DNA of 64,000 nt from Wenjunlia vitaminophila DSM 41686. GTDB taxonomy: Bacteria > Actinomycetota > Actinomycetes > Streptomycetales > Streptomycetaceae. Position numbers and translations under genes: made by a program. Shown piece after piece: positions 16,772-25,808 of the stretch; positions within the stretch are counted from its first letter, which is position 1, and the number at the start of each line of letters is the position of its first letter. The stretch covers positions 198 through 64,197 of the forward strand of contig NZ_KB904671.1 of NCBI RefSeq assembly GCF_000380165.1. The letters run 5' to 3'. The notes under the pieces were generated by a model, which was not told the origin of the DNA, searched no databases, and saw only the letters and a list, made by a program, of their open reading frames with translations.

Positions 16772-17488
16772 ATGGATGACCAGCTCCCCATCGACCTCGG
16801 CGGGACCCGGTTGGCCCACCGGGTCTGCGGCCCACCGGACGCCCCGCCGCTCGTCCTGCTCCACGCCCTGGGCGAGGACGCCACGGACTGGGACCCGGTG
16901 GCACCCGTCCTCGCCCGGGACCGGCGGGTGTACGCCCTCGACCTCCGCGGCCACGGTCGGAGCGACTGGCCGGGTGACTACTCGATCGAGCTCATGCGGT
17001 CCGACGTGCTGCGCTTCCTGGACGAGCTCGGACTCAGCCGGGTTGACCTGGTCGGGCACTCGATGGGCGGCGTCGTCGCCTACCTGGTCGCGTCGGAAGC
17101 TCCGCACCGGGTGGCACGGCTCGTCCTGGAGGACGTCCCCGTTCCGCGTCCCCGCCGACCCACCACCCCGACCCGACCGGACGGCGAGCTGGGCTTCGAC
17201 TGGGAGATGGTCCTGGCCATCAGGAAGCAGATCGACACGCCCGACCCGGCGTGGTGGGAGGGGCTCGCCAGGATCACCGCCGAGACCCTGGTGGTGGCCG
17301 GGGGCCCGCGCAGCCACGTGCCGCAGGAGGGCGTCGCGGAACTGGCCCGCCGGATCCCCGGCGGACGGCTGGTCACCATCGCGGGCGGGCACCTGGTCCA
17401 CGCCACGGAGCCGGAGGCCTTCTCCGCGGTGGTGTCGGCGTTCCTCACCGGTCGGCCCGTCCCCGGCACCGCACCGACCCCCCGGTGA
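16772..17488 (+). CDS. Alpha/beta-fold hydrolase
   Basis: The 238-residue protein has the alpha/beta hydrolase core: oxyanion-region HALG, nucleophile elbow GHSMGG and a C-terminal histidine in GGHLVHAT. A TAGCCT box lies 6 nt before the ATG, inside the end of the ATPase gene, so it may be expressed from its own leaderless promoter. The substrate is unknown; esterase, lactonase or C-C hydrolase activity are all possible. Confidence 0.85.
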   Translation: MDDQLPIDLGGTRLAHRVCGPPDAPPLVLLHALGEDATDWDPVAPVLARDRRVYALDLRGHGRSDWPGDYSIELMRSDVLRFLDELGLSRVDLVGHSMGGVVAYLVASEAPHRVARLVLEDVPVPRPRRPTTPTRPDGELGFDWEMVLAIRKQIDTPDPAWWEGLARITAETLVVAGGPRSHVPQEGVAELARRIPGGRLVTIAGGHLVHATEPEAFSAVVSAFLTGRPVPGTAPTPR

Positions 17489-17591
17489 CCAGCTCGTTAT
17501 TCCGGTGACGATCCGGAACGACCCCGTTACGATGAGCCGAGTTCGATCACCAGGGCCGACGGTCCGCTGCCAGGACCCGAGAGGCGAACCG

Positions 17592-18569
17592 ATGACGCAG
17601 ACCGCCGTTCCGGCGCCCGGCCACCCCCAGAGGCTGGAGCGGGGACAACCGTTCCGCCAGTGGAAGACCTGGAAGATGCCCGGCACCGGGTTCACCCTCA
17701 CCGGCTACTCGCGCGCCAACGACAAGACGTTCTTCCACATCCCCGAACTGCGGTGCGCCCTGGACGCGGGGCTGTGCGAGGGGCGTCAGGCGGAGACGGT
17801 GCTGCTCACCCACACCCACCACGACCACGTCAAGGACGTGGACTTCCTGGCTTCCCGGGCGGGTACGGACATCTACCTCCCCGCCGACGCGGTGCCACAC
17901 GTCGAGTCCTACCTGCGGGCGTCCGCGGAGCTGAACCACGGCGCCCACTACGACCCCGACCTCGCCGGCGGGTACCGGCTGCACGGGGTGCGCGGGGGCG
18001 ACGAGTTCCGGTTCGGCCGGCGCGGGCACCACGTGCGGGTGGTGGAGTGCGAGCACAAGGTGCCGTGCGTGGGGTACGCGGTCTCGGAGGTGGGCAAGGC
18101 GCTGCGCCCCGAGTTCGAGGACCTGCGCCGCTCGCTGGTCGAACGGGGGCGGGGCGGGGAGTTCGGCCGCGTCGCGGCGCAGCGCCGCAAGGAGGGCGTC
18201 CAGGTCGAACAGGAGGTGCGGCGCCCGCTGTTCGCCTTCCTCGGGGACACCCACGTCAACGTCTTCGACCGGAACCCGTGGCTGTTCACGTACCCGGTGG
18301 TCATCACCGAGTGCTCGTTCCTGGACGACAGCGAGCTGGAGCGGGCGGACCGGGTGGGGCACACGGTCTGGAGCCGGCTCAGGCCCGTGGTCGAGGGGCA
18401 TCCGGAGACGCTGTTCGTGCTGACCCACTTCAGCCTGCGCCACTCGGACCGGGAGGTCCTCGACTTCTTCGAGCGGGAGGGCCGCGGGGCCGGGCGCCTG
18501 GGCAACGTCCTGCTCTGGGTGCACCCGGACAGTCACCTCCCCGAGCAGCACCAGCACCACGGCGCCTGA
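17592..18569 (+). CDS. RNase Z-like metallo-beta-lactamase-fold protein
   Basis: The 325-residue protein has metal motifs in the order seen in RNase Z/ElaC proteins: HTHHDH, then EHKVPCVGYAVSE, GDTHV and THFSLRHSD. The GFTLTGYSRAN N-terminus and the EHKVPCVGY block are more like plant-type short RNase Z than typical bacterial ElaC. tRNA 3'-end processing is possible but unproven, since related MBL proteins have other roles. GCGAACCG precedes the chosen ATG; the ribosome site is weak. No operon partner is apparent. Confidence 0.75.
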   Translation: MTQTAVPAPGHPQRLERGQPFRQWKTWKMPGTGFTLTGYSRANDKTFFHIPELRCALDAGLCEGRQAETVLLTHTHHDHVKDVDFLASRAGTDIYLPADAVPHVESYLRASAELNHGAHYDPDLAGGYRLHGVRGGDEFRFGRRGHHVRVVECEHKVPCVGYAVSEVGKALRPEFEDLRRSLVERGRGGEFGRVAAQRRKEGVQVEQEVRRPLFAFLGDTHVNVFDRNPWLFTYPVVITECSFLDDSELERADRVGHTVWSRLRPVVEGHPETLFVLTHFSLRHSDREVLDFFEREGRGAGRLGNVLLWVHPDSHLPEQHQHHGA

Positions 18570-18570
18570 G

Positions 18571-18600
18571 TGCCGGGCGGCGCGGGCCCGGCGCCCGGCA
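18571..18600 (+). terminator. Hairpin after the RNase Z-like gene
   Basis: A 9-bp stem, TGCCGGGCG pairing with CGCCCGGCA, starts 2 nt after the stop codon. Confidence 0.5.
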
Positions 18601-18760
18601 ACACGAGCCCCACCGGCCCGCGACCGGTCACCCTCGGCAGCCGAGTCGTCGCTCTTCGCTAGGGGCAACTCCGGTTCGCGGGAGCCCGACCACCGGTGCG
18701 GCACGCATGAAGAGGGAGGAAAGGGGCATTCAGCACCGAGCGAGGAAGAGAGGTGCTGCA

Positions 18761-18997
18761 ATGATCATCAAGAAGCTGCACGAGATGGGTGTGCGTAGCG
18801 ACTACGCCTACGCCGCGGGAGTGGGGTCCATCGGACTGGCGCTCCTGTCCTGGTTCGGGTCGTTGAAGGTCGAGGAAGGACAGGACCTGGCACGGGCCGA
18901 CCGCTGGGGCATCTTCATCGGGGAGTGGGCGCCGACGTTCCTGACCCTGGGGCTGGCCCTCCAGCACTACGAGGACAACGGCGGCTGCTGCCACTGA
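18761..18997 (+). CDS. Small two-helix membrane protein of unknown function
   Basis: The 78-residue protein begins MIIKKLHEMGVRSDYAYAAGVGSIGLALLSW and has two hydrophobic segments (about 17-33 and 50-66) separated by a charged loop containing RADRWGIFIGEWAPT. The C-terminus is DNGGCCH, a cysteine pair plus histidine. Similar short proteins with a GIFIGEWAPTFL-like segment are common in Streptomyces-type genomes, without a known role as far as I recall. GAGAGG upstream gives the ribosome site. It stands alone between converging genes. Confidence 0.7.
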   Translation: MIIKKLHEMGVRSDYAYAAGVGSIGLALLSWFGSLKVEEGQDLARADRWGIFIGEWAPTFLTLGLALQHYEDNGGCCH

Positions 18998-19025
18998 GCG
19001 GCCCACCCGCTGCCCGAACTGCCGG

Positions 19026-20452
19026 TCACACCGTGGCGGCCAGGCGGCGGGTGTGTTCCTCCCAGGCGACGGTGAGGCGGTCCACCGCGTCACGCAGGGC
19101 GTGCGGCGCCTCGGCGAAGGACAGGCGCAGGCCCGCGCGGTGGCGACCGTCCACGCACATGGTCGGCCCTGAGGCGACCAGCACCCCGTAGCCGGAGGCG
19201 AGGTGCGCGAAGGTCTCCTGTCGGACACCGGCAGGTCCACCCACAGCGACGTGCCGGCCGCCGGGGTGGTGGGCCGCCAGGCGGGGAGGTGCCTGGCGAG
19301 CAGGCCGAGCAGCAGGTCCCGGCGCCGCCCGAGGGTCTGGCGCAGGCCGTCGTACCAGGCGGGTCCCGCGGCCCGGAGGAGGTGGAGGGCGACGAGCTGG
19401 GCAGGGACGGCGGGGGCGACGTCCACGGCCGAGCGGAGCCGCAGCACGTGGTCGCGGAGCGGGGCGGGGGCCCGCAGCCAGCCGATGCGCAGTCCGGCCC
19501 AGAAGGTCCTGGACAGCGACCCGACGGCGATCACTGACTCGTCGTGTGCGGCCAGGGGCGGGTCCTGCGGCCCTGGGGCGTGGTGAAGCCCGCACTGGGA
19601 CACGTCCTCGACCACCACCACGCCGCTGCGGCACGCCAGGTCGAGCAGGGAGCGCCGCCGGGAGGAGCTCAGTACGGCCCCGGTCGGGCTGTGGGCGGCC
19701 GGATCGACGTACACCAGTGGGGCGGGTTCCCGAGCGGCGATCCTGGAGAGGGCGGCGGTCTCCACTCCGAGTCCGTCCACCGGAACGCCGACGAGCCGAC
19801 CGTGCAGCGCGCTGACCGCGCTAACCAGGCCCGGGTTGGTGGGGCAGCCGGTGACCACGGTCCGGCCCTGTGACACCAGCGCGGCACAGACGAGGGCGAG
19901 GGCGTGTTGGGCCCCGGAGACGACGACGAGTTGTTCGGCGTCGGTGGGCAAGTTCAGCCTGACGGTGAGGTCGTCGGCGAGCGCCGCGCGCAGTTCGGGT
20001 AGTCCCGCGGCGTCGAGGCCGTGTCCGGCGCTGTCCAGCCGGGGCAACAGCACGTCGGTTGCGGGCAGGTGCCCCGTTCCGGCGGGGACCGAGAGCGACA
20101 GGTCGATGAGGTCGGGACGGCCGGAGGTGCGACGCTGCAGCAGGGCGGAGGCGGGCGTCTCCCGGGGGGCGTGTGTCCAGCCGGGACGGGGGCGGGCGAA
20201 CGTGCCGGCCCCCTGGCGCCGCTCGACGAGTCCGGCGAGGGTGAGCTGCTCGTAGGCGCGGACCGCGGTGCCGCGGCTGGTCCCGAGCGCCGCGGCGAGC
20301 AGCCGCTCGGGGGGCAACCGGTCACCCGGTCCGACCAGTCGTCGTTCCATGGCTCCGGCGACGGCCCGTGCGAGCCGCTGGTAGCGGGGGCCGGGGAGTC
20401 GTTCCCACCCCTCCAGGGGTATCCGCACCCACCACCCGATGTCCTGGTCCAT
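19026..20452 (-). pseudogene. Frameshifted MocR/GntR-type regulator (aminotransferase fold)
   Basis: An N-terminal GntR winged helix (QRLARAVAGAMERRLVGPGDRLPPERLLAAALGTSRGTAVRAYEQL) is followed by an aminotransferase-I-like domain. After TSLWVDLPVSDR the frame is wrong; family-like sequence (ETFAHLASGYGVLVASGP to the end) resumes in the next frame. One missing G near 19215-19220 explains it. The PLP-binding lysine expected in SLSK is arginine here (SLSRTFWAGLRIGW, codon at 19508-19510), so PLP chemistry is probably lost even if the frame were restored. Sequencing error could explain the shift but not the substitution. The ATG at 20452 is preceded by CAATGT at 6 nt. Confidence 0.75.
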
Positions 20453-20550
20453 TCGGTCACATTGGCACTGTCCCGGGGTGACCGGCAACGCGCATGCTGG
20501 TCAGCCGCAGCGCCCGGCCACCCGCGCGCAACGGGCACCGAGGAGGAGCG

Positions 20551-21411
20551 TTGACCACGACACCGACGTTGGCGAGGCGGCTGTGGGAGGCGGTCGAGCC
20601 GATCCACGCCGTCGTGTACTACGCGCCGGAGCCGGCCGCCGCCGCCCGGGAGTTGGGACTCGCCGGCTGGTGGATGGGGTACTTCGCCGGGCGGCTGGCG
20701 CCGGTGGGGACCGTGGACGGCCCCCTGGCCCGGTCCCTGTGCTTCGCCATGGCCCCCCGACGGGTGGACCGGGCGTTGCCCGACGCCTGGGCCCGCACGG
20801 CTCCGCGGAAGGTGCTGGACAGCCGGGTGGACGCGGCCCGGGCCGCCCTGGAGCGGTGCCTGCCCGCGGTGCGGCACGCCGACCTCCGGCGACTGGTGCT
20901 CCTGCTGGAACGGGCGGTGGAGGGCTGCGGCCACGAGGGTCGCCCACTGGCCGCGGCATGGGCCGCGGTCCCCCGGCCGGGCACCCTGCTGGGGCGGTTG
21001 TGGTGGGCGGCCACGGTGTTGCGCGAGCACCGGGGCGACGGACACGTGATGGCGGTGGTGCACGCGGGGCTCACCGGCCTCGAGGCCGGGGTGACCCACG
21101 CCGCCACCGGCGACGTCTCGGGGGCTCTGCTGCGGACGAGCCGCGGTTGGACCGACGACGAGTGGGCGTGGGCGTGCCGTCGGCTCACCGCCCGGGGGCT
21201 GCTGACCAGGGCGGGCCGGCTGACCCGGAGCGGTGGGGCACTGCGGCGTTCGGTGGAGGACGCCACCGATCACCTCGCCGCGGCACCGGTCACACTCCTC
21301 GGCTCGTCCGGCGTCGAGGACGTCATCGCGGTCGCCGCCCCGCTGAGTCGGCACCTCATCGACACGGGCGTCGTTCCCGTGCCCAATCCCATCGGGGTTC
21401 CCCGACCCTGA
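20551..21411 (+). CDS. SalK-like (HTH_67) family protein
   Basis: The 286-residue product starts at TTG 20551 just after AGGAGG. It has an N-terminal LWEAVEPIHAVVYYAPEPAAAARELGLAGWWMGYFAGRLAPVG signature and a C-terminal winged-helix-like stretch (ddewawACRRLTARGLLTRAGRLTRSG). This is the layout of SalK/SCO6745-type actinobacterial proteins, whose molecular function is not established. It is divergent from the broken MocR-type gene, with 98 bp between the two starts. Confidence 0.7.
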   Translation: MTTTPTLARRLWEAVEPIHAVVYYAPEPAAAARELGLAGWWMGYFAGRLAPVGTVDGPLARSLCFAMAPRRVDRALPDAWARTAPRKVLDSRVDAARAALERCLPAVRHADLRRLVLLLERAVEGCGHEGRPLAAAWAAVPRPGTLLGRLWWAATVLREHRGDGHVMAVVHAGLTGLEAGVTHAATGDVSGALLRTSRGWTDDEWAWACRRLTARGLLTRAGRLTRSGGALRRSVEDATDHLAAAPVTLLGSSGVEDVIAVAAPLSRHLIDTGVVPVPNPIGVPRP

Positions 21412-21437
21412 TCTCCTCACCCGCCTGACGGGGTTCC

Positions 21438-21520
21438 GCGCGACCCGCCTTTCCCCGCCCTGCTGCGCGGGGGTCCGTTCCCCCGGCCCGAGGACCGGGG
21501 CATCCCACGGAGGAGACCTG
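21438..21520. repeat. Double-hairpin repeat, copy B
   Basis: This stretch aligns with 449-538: shared GCCCTGCT-CGC region, then CCCCCGG...CCGGGG hairpin (stem 21481-21486 with 21495-21500), then ATCC-ACG-AGGA. Both copies end right before ATGACC and supply a GGAGGA or GAAGGA ribosome site. Copy B lacks about 5 nt between the hairpins compared with copy A. Here the gene downstream is intact. Confidence 0.6.
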
Positions 21521-22330
21521 ATGACCACCAGTCCCCCGTCCACGGTCCGCGTCGCCCTTGAGGGCGAGGTCGCGACCGTCACCATCGACCGCGAGCACAA
21601 GCTCAACGCCCTGGACCGGGCGACCATCGACGCGCTGGAACGCGTGTTGGACGCACTGGAGAGCGACGACTCGGTGCGCGCGGTCATCCTGACCGGCGCG
21701 GGGCGGCGGGCGTTCAGTGCCGGGGCGGACATCCCCGAACTGGCCGCCGACGTCGCCGGTGGCGTGGGGGTGGCGCTGCGGGAGTTCGTCCGGCGCGGGC
21801 AGGGCCTCACCCGGCGGGTCGAGAACTTCCCCAAGCCGGTCATCGTCGCCGTCAACGGGTTGGCCTACGGGGGTGGCTGTGAGCTCACCGAGGCGGCTCC
21901 GCTGGCGCTCGCCGCGGACCACGCCACCTTCGCCAAGCCGGAGGTCTCCCTGGGGTTCCCGCCCCCGTTCGGCGGCTCGCAGCGGCTGCCCCGGCACGTC
22001 GGGCGCAAGCGGGCCCTGGAGATGATCCTCACCGGTGATCCGATGTCGGCCCGGCACGCGGAACGGATCGGCCTGGTCAACGGCGTGGTTCCCGCAGCCG
22101 AGCTGCTGCCCGCGGCGACGGACCTGGCCCTGCGCGTCATCCGGAACTCCCCGACCGCGGTGACCGCGTGCCTGAACGCGGTCACCCGCGGGCTCAACCT
22201 GACCATCGACGAGGGGCTTGCGGTGGAGGCCTCCTGGTTCGCCGTCACGGTGTCGACCGACGCCGTCGTCGCGGGGCTGCGGCGCTTCACCGCCCGGCCG
22301 CGCCCGCACCGCGGGGCCGCCGGGCGGTGA
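21521..22330 (+). CDS. Enoyl-CoA hydratase/isomerase family protein
   Basis: The 269-residue crotonase-fold enzyme has substrate-binding and oxyanion-hole motifs (FSAGADIPEL and GLAYGGGCELTEAAPLALA) and an ending typical of the family. The glycine-rich loop and the E in CELTEA fit enoyl-CoA hydratases, although the exact reaction cannot be told. GGAGGAG from repeat copy B lies 6 nt before the ATG. It converges on the chitinase gene with only 19 bp between stops. Confidence 0.85.
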   Translation: MTTSPPSTVRVALEGEVATVTIDREHKLNALDRATIDALERVLDALESDDSVRAVILTGAGRRAFSAGADIPELAADVAGGVGVALREFVRRGQGLTRRVENFPKPVIVAVNGLAYGGGCELTEAAPLALAADHATFAKPEVSLGFPPPFGGSQRLPRHVGRKRALEMILTGDPMSARHAERIGLVNGVVPAAELLPAATDLALRVIRNSPTAVTACLNAVTRGLNLTIDEGLAVEASWFAVTVSTDAVVAGLRRFTARPRPHRGAAGR

Positions 22331-22349
22331 GGCCGCTGGCGGAACGGGT

Positions 22350-24659
22350 CTACCGCAGACCGTTGTTCAGGGTGTTCATCAGCAGGCCGTTCGGCGTGTC
22401 CCCGGACATCTCCCAGATCATCCCGCCCAGCAGTCCCTTGGCCTTGATGTACTTGGCCTTCTCCGTGATCGACCAGGCGTCGTCGAACGACCACCACTGG
22501 CCACCAGGGCCGGTGTAGCCGTAGGTGGACACGGACTGGGTGTCGTGGTGGACGGTCATGTTCGGGTAGCTGGAGATCAGGTTCTGGTAGCCACGGGTCC
22601 CGGCCTCTTCCTGGAACTGGCCGGGAGCGGCGCCGTTGGCCCGCTGCCACTCGCCCGCCGCGCCGCCGTCCTCGACCTGCTGCCAGCCCCGGCCGTAGAA
22701 CGGGAAGCCGATGGTCAGTTTGCGGGGGCTGACCCCGGCGTCGAGGTACGTCTGCACGGCGCGGTCGATGCTGAAGTCGTTGGCGTACGGCGTCTGCTCG
22801 TCCACGTGGAGGTTGGCCTGGTGGCCGGCGGTGTTCGGCTCCCAGGAGTTGTCACTGCCCGCTCCGTGGAAGTCGTAGCCCTGGATGTTGGCGACGTCCA
22901 GGTACTTGAAGATCTGCGACAGGTCCCAGCCGGCCTCGATCTTGTCGGGGTCGGCCGGGGTGAACGCGGTGAGCAGCTTGTGGTCGCCGCCCAGCGCGTC
23001 GAGCTGCTCACGGAACTCGGCGATCAGCGCGGTGTTGTTCGCCCTGTCCTCCGGGCTCCAGTGGTTGCCGGGGTGGCCGTCGGGGGAACCGGGCCACTCC
23101 CAGTCGAGGTCGATCCCGTCGAAGATCCCTGCGGCGACGCCCTTGCCACCCGCACCGAGGTACTCGGGGAGGTCCCCCTTGATGTACATGTCGATGCAGG
23201 ACTTGACGAACTTCTGGCGTGCGGCGTCGGTCCTGGCGACGTCCGAGAAGTACTTGGAGTACGTCCACCCGCCAAGTGAGATGACGACCTTCAGGTGCGG
23301 GTACTTGGCCTTGAGCTTCCTGAGCTGGTTGAAGTTGCCGCGGAGCTTGCCCCAGCCGTCGTCGGCCACACCGTCCACGGACTGCGCGGCGGTGAAGGCC
23401 CGGCCGTAGTCGGCCTCGGCGTCGCCCGCCCCGTCACCCTGGTTCGGGTCCTGGGGGTTCTGGGTGGTGCCCTTGGTGACGCCGTTGAGGCAGGTGAGGT
23501 TCACCGGGTCGATGTTGGCGAACGCGTAGTTGATCACGTCGAGCTTGGCCGCGGCCCCGGAGGTGTCGAGGTTCTTCACGAAGTACTGGCGGCCGTAGAC
23601 GCCCCACTGCACGAAGTAGCCGACCTTGGCGTAGCCGCCGTCGCCCACCGCCTCCTTGGTGGTGACCCGCAGGGTGTTGCTGGCGGGTGAGGCGTTGTCC
23701 GCCGCGTCCCGGGCCCTGACGGTGAAGTCGTGGGCGGTCGCGGGGGCGAGCCCGGTGAGGGTGGTGGTGAGGGTGCCTGCCGGGACGGTGGCGACCTTCG
23801 TCGAGCCCCGGTGGACGTCGTAGGCGGCGACCCGTTGGTCGTCGGTGGCCGCGTCCCAGTTGAGCTGCACGGTGCTCTCGGTGACCGTTCCGGCCCGGAG
23901 ACTGGTCGGGGCGGTCGGCGGCACCGTGTCGTCCGCGGGGTCGAAGGTCGTCGCGGTGATGGGCGCACTCAGCGCACCGGGGTTGCCGCGGGTGTCCCTG
24001 GCCCGGACGGCGAACTGGTAGGCGGTGGCCGGCTGCAGGTCGTTGACGGTGGCCTCGGTGGTCGCGCTGGCCGCCACCACCGTCTCCCCGCGCAGCACCT
24101 CGTAGGACGCCACCGGGAAGTCACCCCTGGTCGCCGCGTTCCACCTCAGGCTCACGGTGTGGGCGGTGGTGTCGGCGACGGCGACGCCGGTGGGGGCCTG
24201 GGGCGGGATCGCCGGGCTGCCGTCGCACTTGTCCCCGTTGATCAGGCACCCGGTGGGCGGACCGAGCGGCCCGGATGCCTGGAAGGTGTAGCTGTAGGGC
24301 TCGGTGGTGCTGTTGGCCCGGACCGTGGCGTTGTAGTAGGCCGGGGCCACCACGACGTGCGGACCGTTGACGGTCGCCGTTCCGTGGGTGTGCCCGCTGA
24401 TCGACACACCGGTGGGCAGGTCGAACTCGAGTGACCAGCCGTTCACCGCGGTGCTGGTGTTGTTCTTGACGATGAACGTGCCCGTCCACGACGTGCCGCT
24501 GCCGGTGCTGCGGAACTCGGCGGTGAGCTCGCCCGCGGCGTGCGCGGGGACGGCGAGCCCGGTCATGCCGGTCAGCAGCAGCGCCACGGCAGCGATCAGG
24601 GCGGTGATGACGCGACGCGACGGGGACGTCGGTCTGAGCGGTTGGGGTCCTGTGGACAC
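22350..24659 (-). CDS. Secreted chitinase: CBM2, two FnIII, GH18
   Basis: The 769-residue enzyme has a signal peptide (ITALIAAVALLLTGMTGLAVPAHA), a CBM2 (about 42-145), two FnIII domains (about 155-340) and a GH18 domain from about 350. The catalytic motif DGIDLDWEW places the acid E521. It degrades chitin outside the cell. GTG 24659 is chosen because GAGGAGAG is 4 nt upstream and it begins the signal peptide. Direct-repeat/DasR-like elements lie upstream (24882-25010), so control by N-acetylglucosamine status is likely. Confidence 0.93.
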   Translation of the reverse strand: MSTGPQPLRPTSPSRRVITALIAAVALLLTGMTGLAVPAHAAGELTAEFRSTGSGTSWTGTFIVKNNTSTAVNGWSLEFDLPTGVSISGHTHGTATVNGPHVVVAPAYYNATVRANSTTEPYSYTFQASGPLGPPTGCLINGDKCDGSPAIPPQAPTGVAVADTTAHTVSLRWNAATRGDFPVASYEVLRGETVVAASATTEATVNDLQPATAYQFAVRARDTRGNPGALSAPITATTFDPADDTVPPTAPTSLRAGTVTESTVQLNWDAATDDQRVAAYDVHRGSTKVATVPAGTLTTTLTGLAPATAHDFTVRARDAADNASPASNTLRVTTKEAVGDGGYAKVGYFVQWGVYGRQYFVKNLDTSGAAAKLDVINYAFANIDPVNLTCLNGVTKGTTQNPQDPNQGDGAGDAEADYGRAFTAAQSVDGVADDGWGKLRGNFNQLRKLKAKYPHLKVVISLGGWTYSKYFSDVARTDAARQKFVKSCIDMYIKGDLPEYLGAGGKGVAAGIFDGIDLDWEWPGSPDGHPGNHWSPEDRANNTALIAEFREQLDALGGDHKLLTAFTPADPDKIEAGWDLSQIFKYLDVANIQGYDFHGAGSDNSWEPNTAGHQANLHVDEQTPYANDFSIDRAVQTYLDAGVSPRKLTIGFPFYGRGWQQVEDGGAAGEWQRANGAAPGQFQEEAGTRGYQNLISSYPNMTVHHDTQSVSTYGYTGPGGQWWSFDDAWSITEKAKYIKAKGLLGGMIWEMSGDTPNGLLMNTLNNGLR

Positions 24660-24881
24660 GGCTCTCCTCGACGATGGGGAAGCGGAAGTGGACTGCCTCG
24701 TGCTGGACTGCCTTCTGCCGGGGCGACCGTCACCGGCACCCACGGCCCGCCGGCAGTCCCGGGGAGGCCGCGGGACGTACCGGGGCCACGTCCGTCGCCT
24801 CGCCCGTTGACCACCGTCGGGCTGCCCGGTCACGACGGGATCGCCGACGCGACGGCCGCCCTGGCCTCGGCGTGCGCCGAG

Positions 24882-25010
24882 TTGGTACAGACCTATAGCG
24901 CAATGCTCGCCGAGGTCATGTCAACAGCCCTCCAGGCGAGCAGGTCTGTACCAATGCCGCGACACGCCCCTCTTCCCCCACGCCCTCACCACGGAAGAGG
25001 GCTAGACCAA
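24882..25010 (-). promoter_or_regulatory. DasR/chitinase-repeat sites upstream of the chitinase
   Basis: TTGGTACAGACCT occurs at 24882-24894 on the plus strand and again, inverted, at 24942-24954. A partial third site, TTGGTCTAGC on the minus strand, is at 25001-25010. Streptomyces chitinase promoters carry TGGTCCAGACCT repeats, and DasR sites have TGGTCTAGACCA. A minus-strand TTGACA (24924-24919) and TATAGG (24897-24892) lie between the sites, although 21 nt apart, so the promoter assignment is weak. The rest of 24660-25235 holds no gene I can recognise. Confidence 0.6.
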
Positions 25011-25195
25011 TGGCGAGGATTTTGCCTTCCCTTGACCCCTGTTGCCGCGCCGCCCGCGTCGCGGGGCGGAGTTCAGGCGCACCTGGTCACGTTGGACGCG
25101 CCGGGACCGACCGAGACGTGGCGGGTGCGCGTCCCGCCGGGCGGGGCGCCCGGGCCCGTAACGCCGTCCCCACGAAAGGCGTCATCTCCGGCGAC

Positions 25196-25228
25196 GCCCG
25201 TCGGCGCCCTGGGACATGGGCGACGGGC
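25196..25228 (-). terminator. Terminator after the HxlR gene
   Basis: An 8-bp stem, GCCCGTCG pairing with CGACGGGC, lies 8 nt downstream of the HxlR stop on the minus strand. Confidence 0.5.
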
Positions 25229-25235
25229 CAGTCGG

Positions 25236-25733
25236 CTACGAGGAGTCGGCGGCGGCGAGGTAGGCCGCGTTCAGGCGCTCGCGAACACTCGGTGACCGCG
25301 CCAGGAGTTCGGAGCCAAGGTGTTCGCGGCGGAGCTCGTCCATGAACTCCCGCCAGAGCGCGGGGCCACCTTGTTCGAGCAGCACGGCCGGAGCGTTCAG
25401 CGCGCTGCTCGTGGGTCGGTGGCGAATCCCCCAGCTTCCCAGTTGCACGAACACGGGCACGAGTTGGATCGCCGGTTCGGTCAGGCTGTAGCGCGCCCGC
25501 TGGCCGGGGCGCGCGTCCTCGCGGGTGAGCAGCCCCGACGCGACGAGTCGCTTGAGCCGGTCGGCGAGGATGTTCGAGGCGATCCCCTCGATCGAGTTGG
25601 TCTGCAGCTCTCGGAAATAGCGGCGGTCCCCGAAGACGATGTCGCGGAGCACGATCAGGCTCCAGCGATCACCGAACGCCTCGACGGCGGCGTTGATCGG
25701 ACACTCCGACCGCGGCTCACTCGCTCCACCCAT
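25236..25733 (-). CDS. HxlR-family winged-helix regulator
   Basis: The 165-residue protein has the HxlR signature: CPINAAVEAFGDRWSLIVLRDI, then FRELQTNSIEGIASNILADRLKRL and a GLLTREDARPGQRARYSLTE wing. It is divergent from an MBL-fold hydrolase with 75 bp between starts, so it probably controls that gene and itself. The C-terminal 55 residues extend beyond the minimal family domain. The signal sensed is unknown. Confidence 0.87.
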   Translation of the reverse strand: MGGASEPRSECPINAAVEAFGDRWSLIVLRDIVFGDRRYFRELQTNSIEGIASNILADRLKRLVASGLLTREDARPGQRARYSLTEPAIQLVPVFVQLGSWGIRHRPTSSALNAPAVLLEQGGPALWREFMDELRREHLGSELLARSPSVRERLNAAYLAAADSS

Positions 25734-25738
25734 AGTGC

Positions 25739-25786
25739 TTGCAATCTACCACTGCCCGGTACTAACGTCGCGACGAGCGGTTGCAA
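25739..25786. promoter_or_regulatory. Paired TTGCAA sites between hxlR-type gene and MBL gene
   Basis: Two self-complementary TTGCAA hexamers occur at 25739-25744 and 25781-25786 in an otherwise GC-rich divergent region of 75 bp. They are 42 nt apart, about four helical turns, and may be the operator halves of the HxlR protein. Confidence 0.4.
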
Positions 25787-25808
25787 AACACAAGCGGAAG
25801 GGGCCGCC

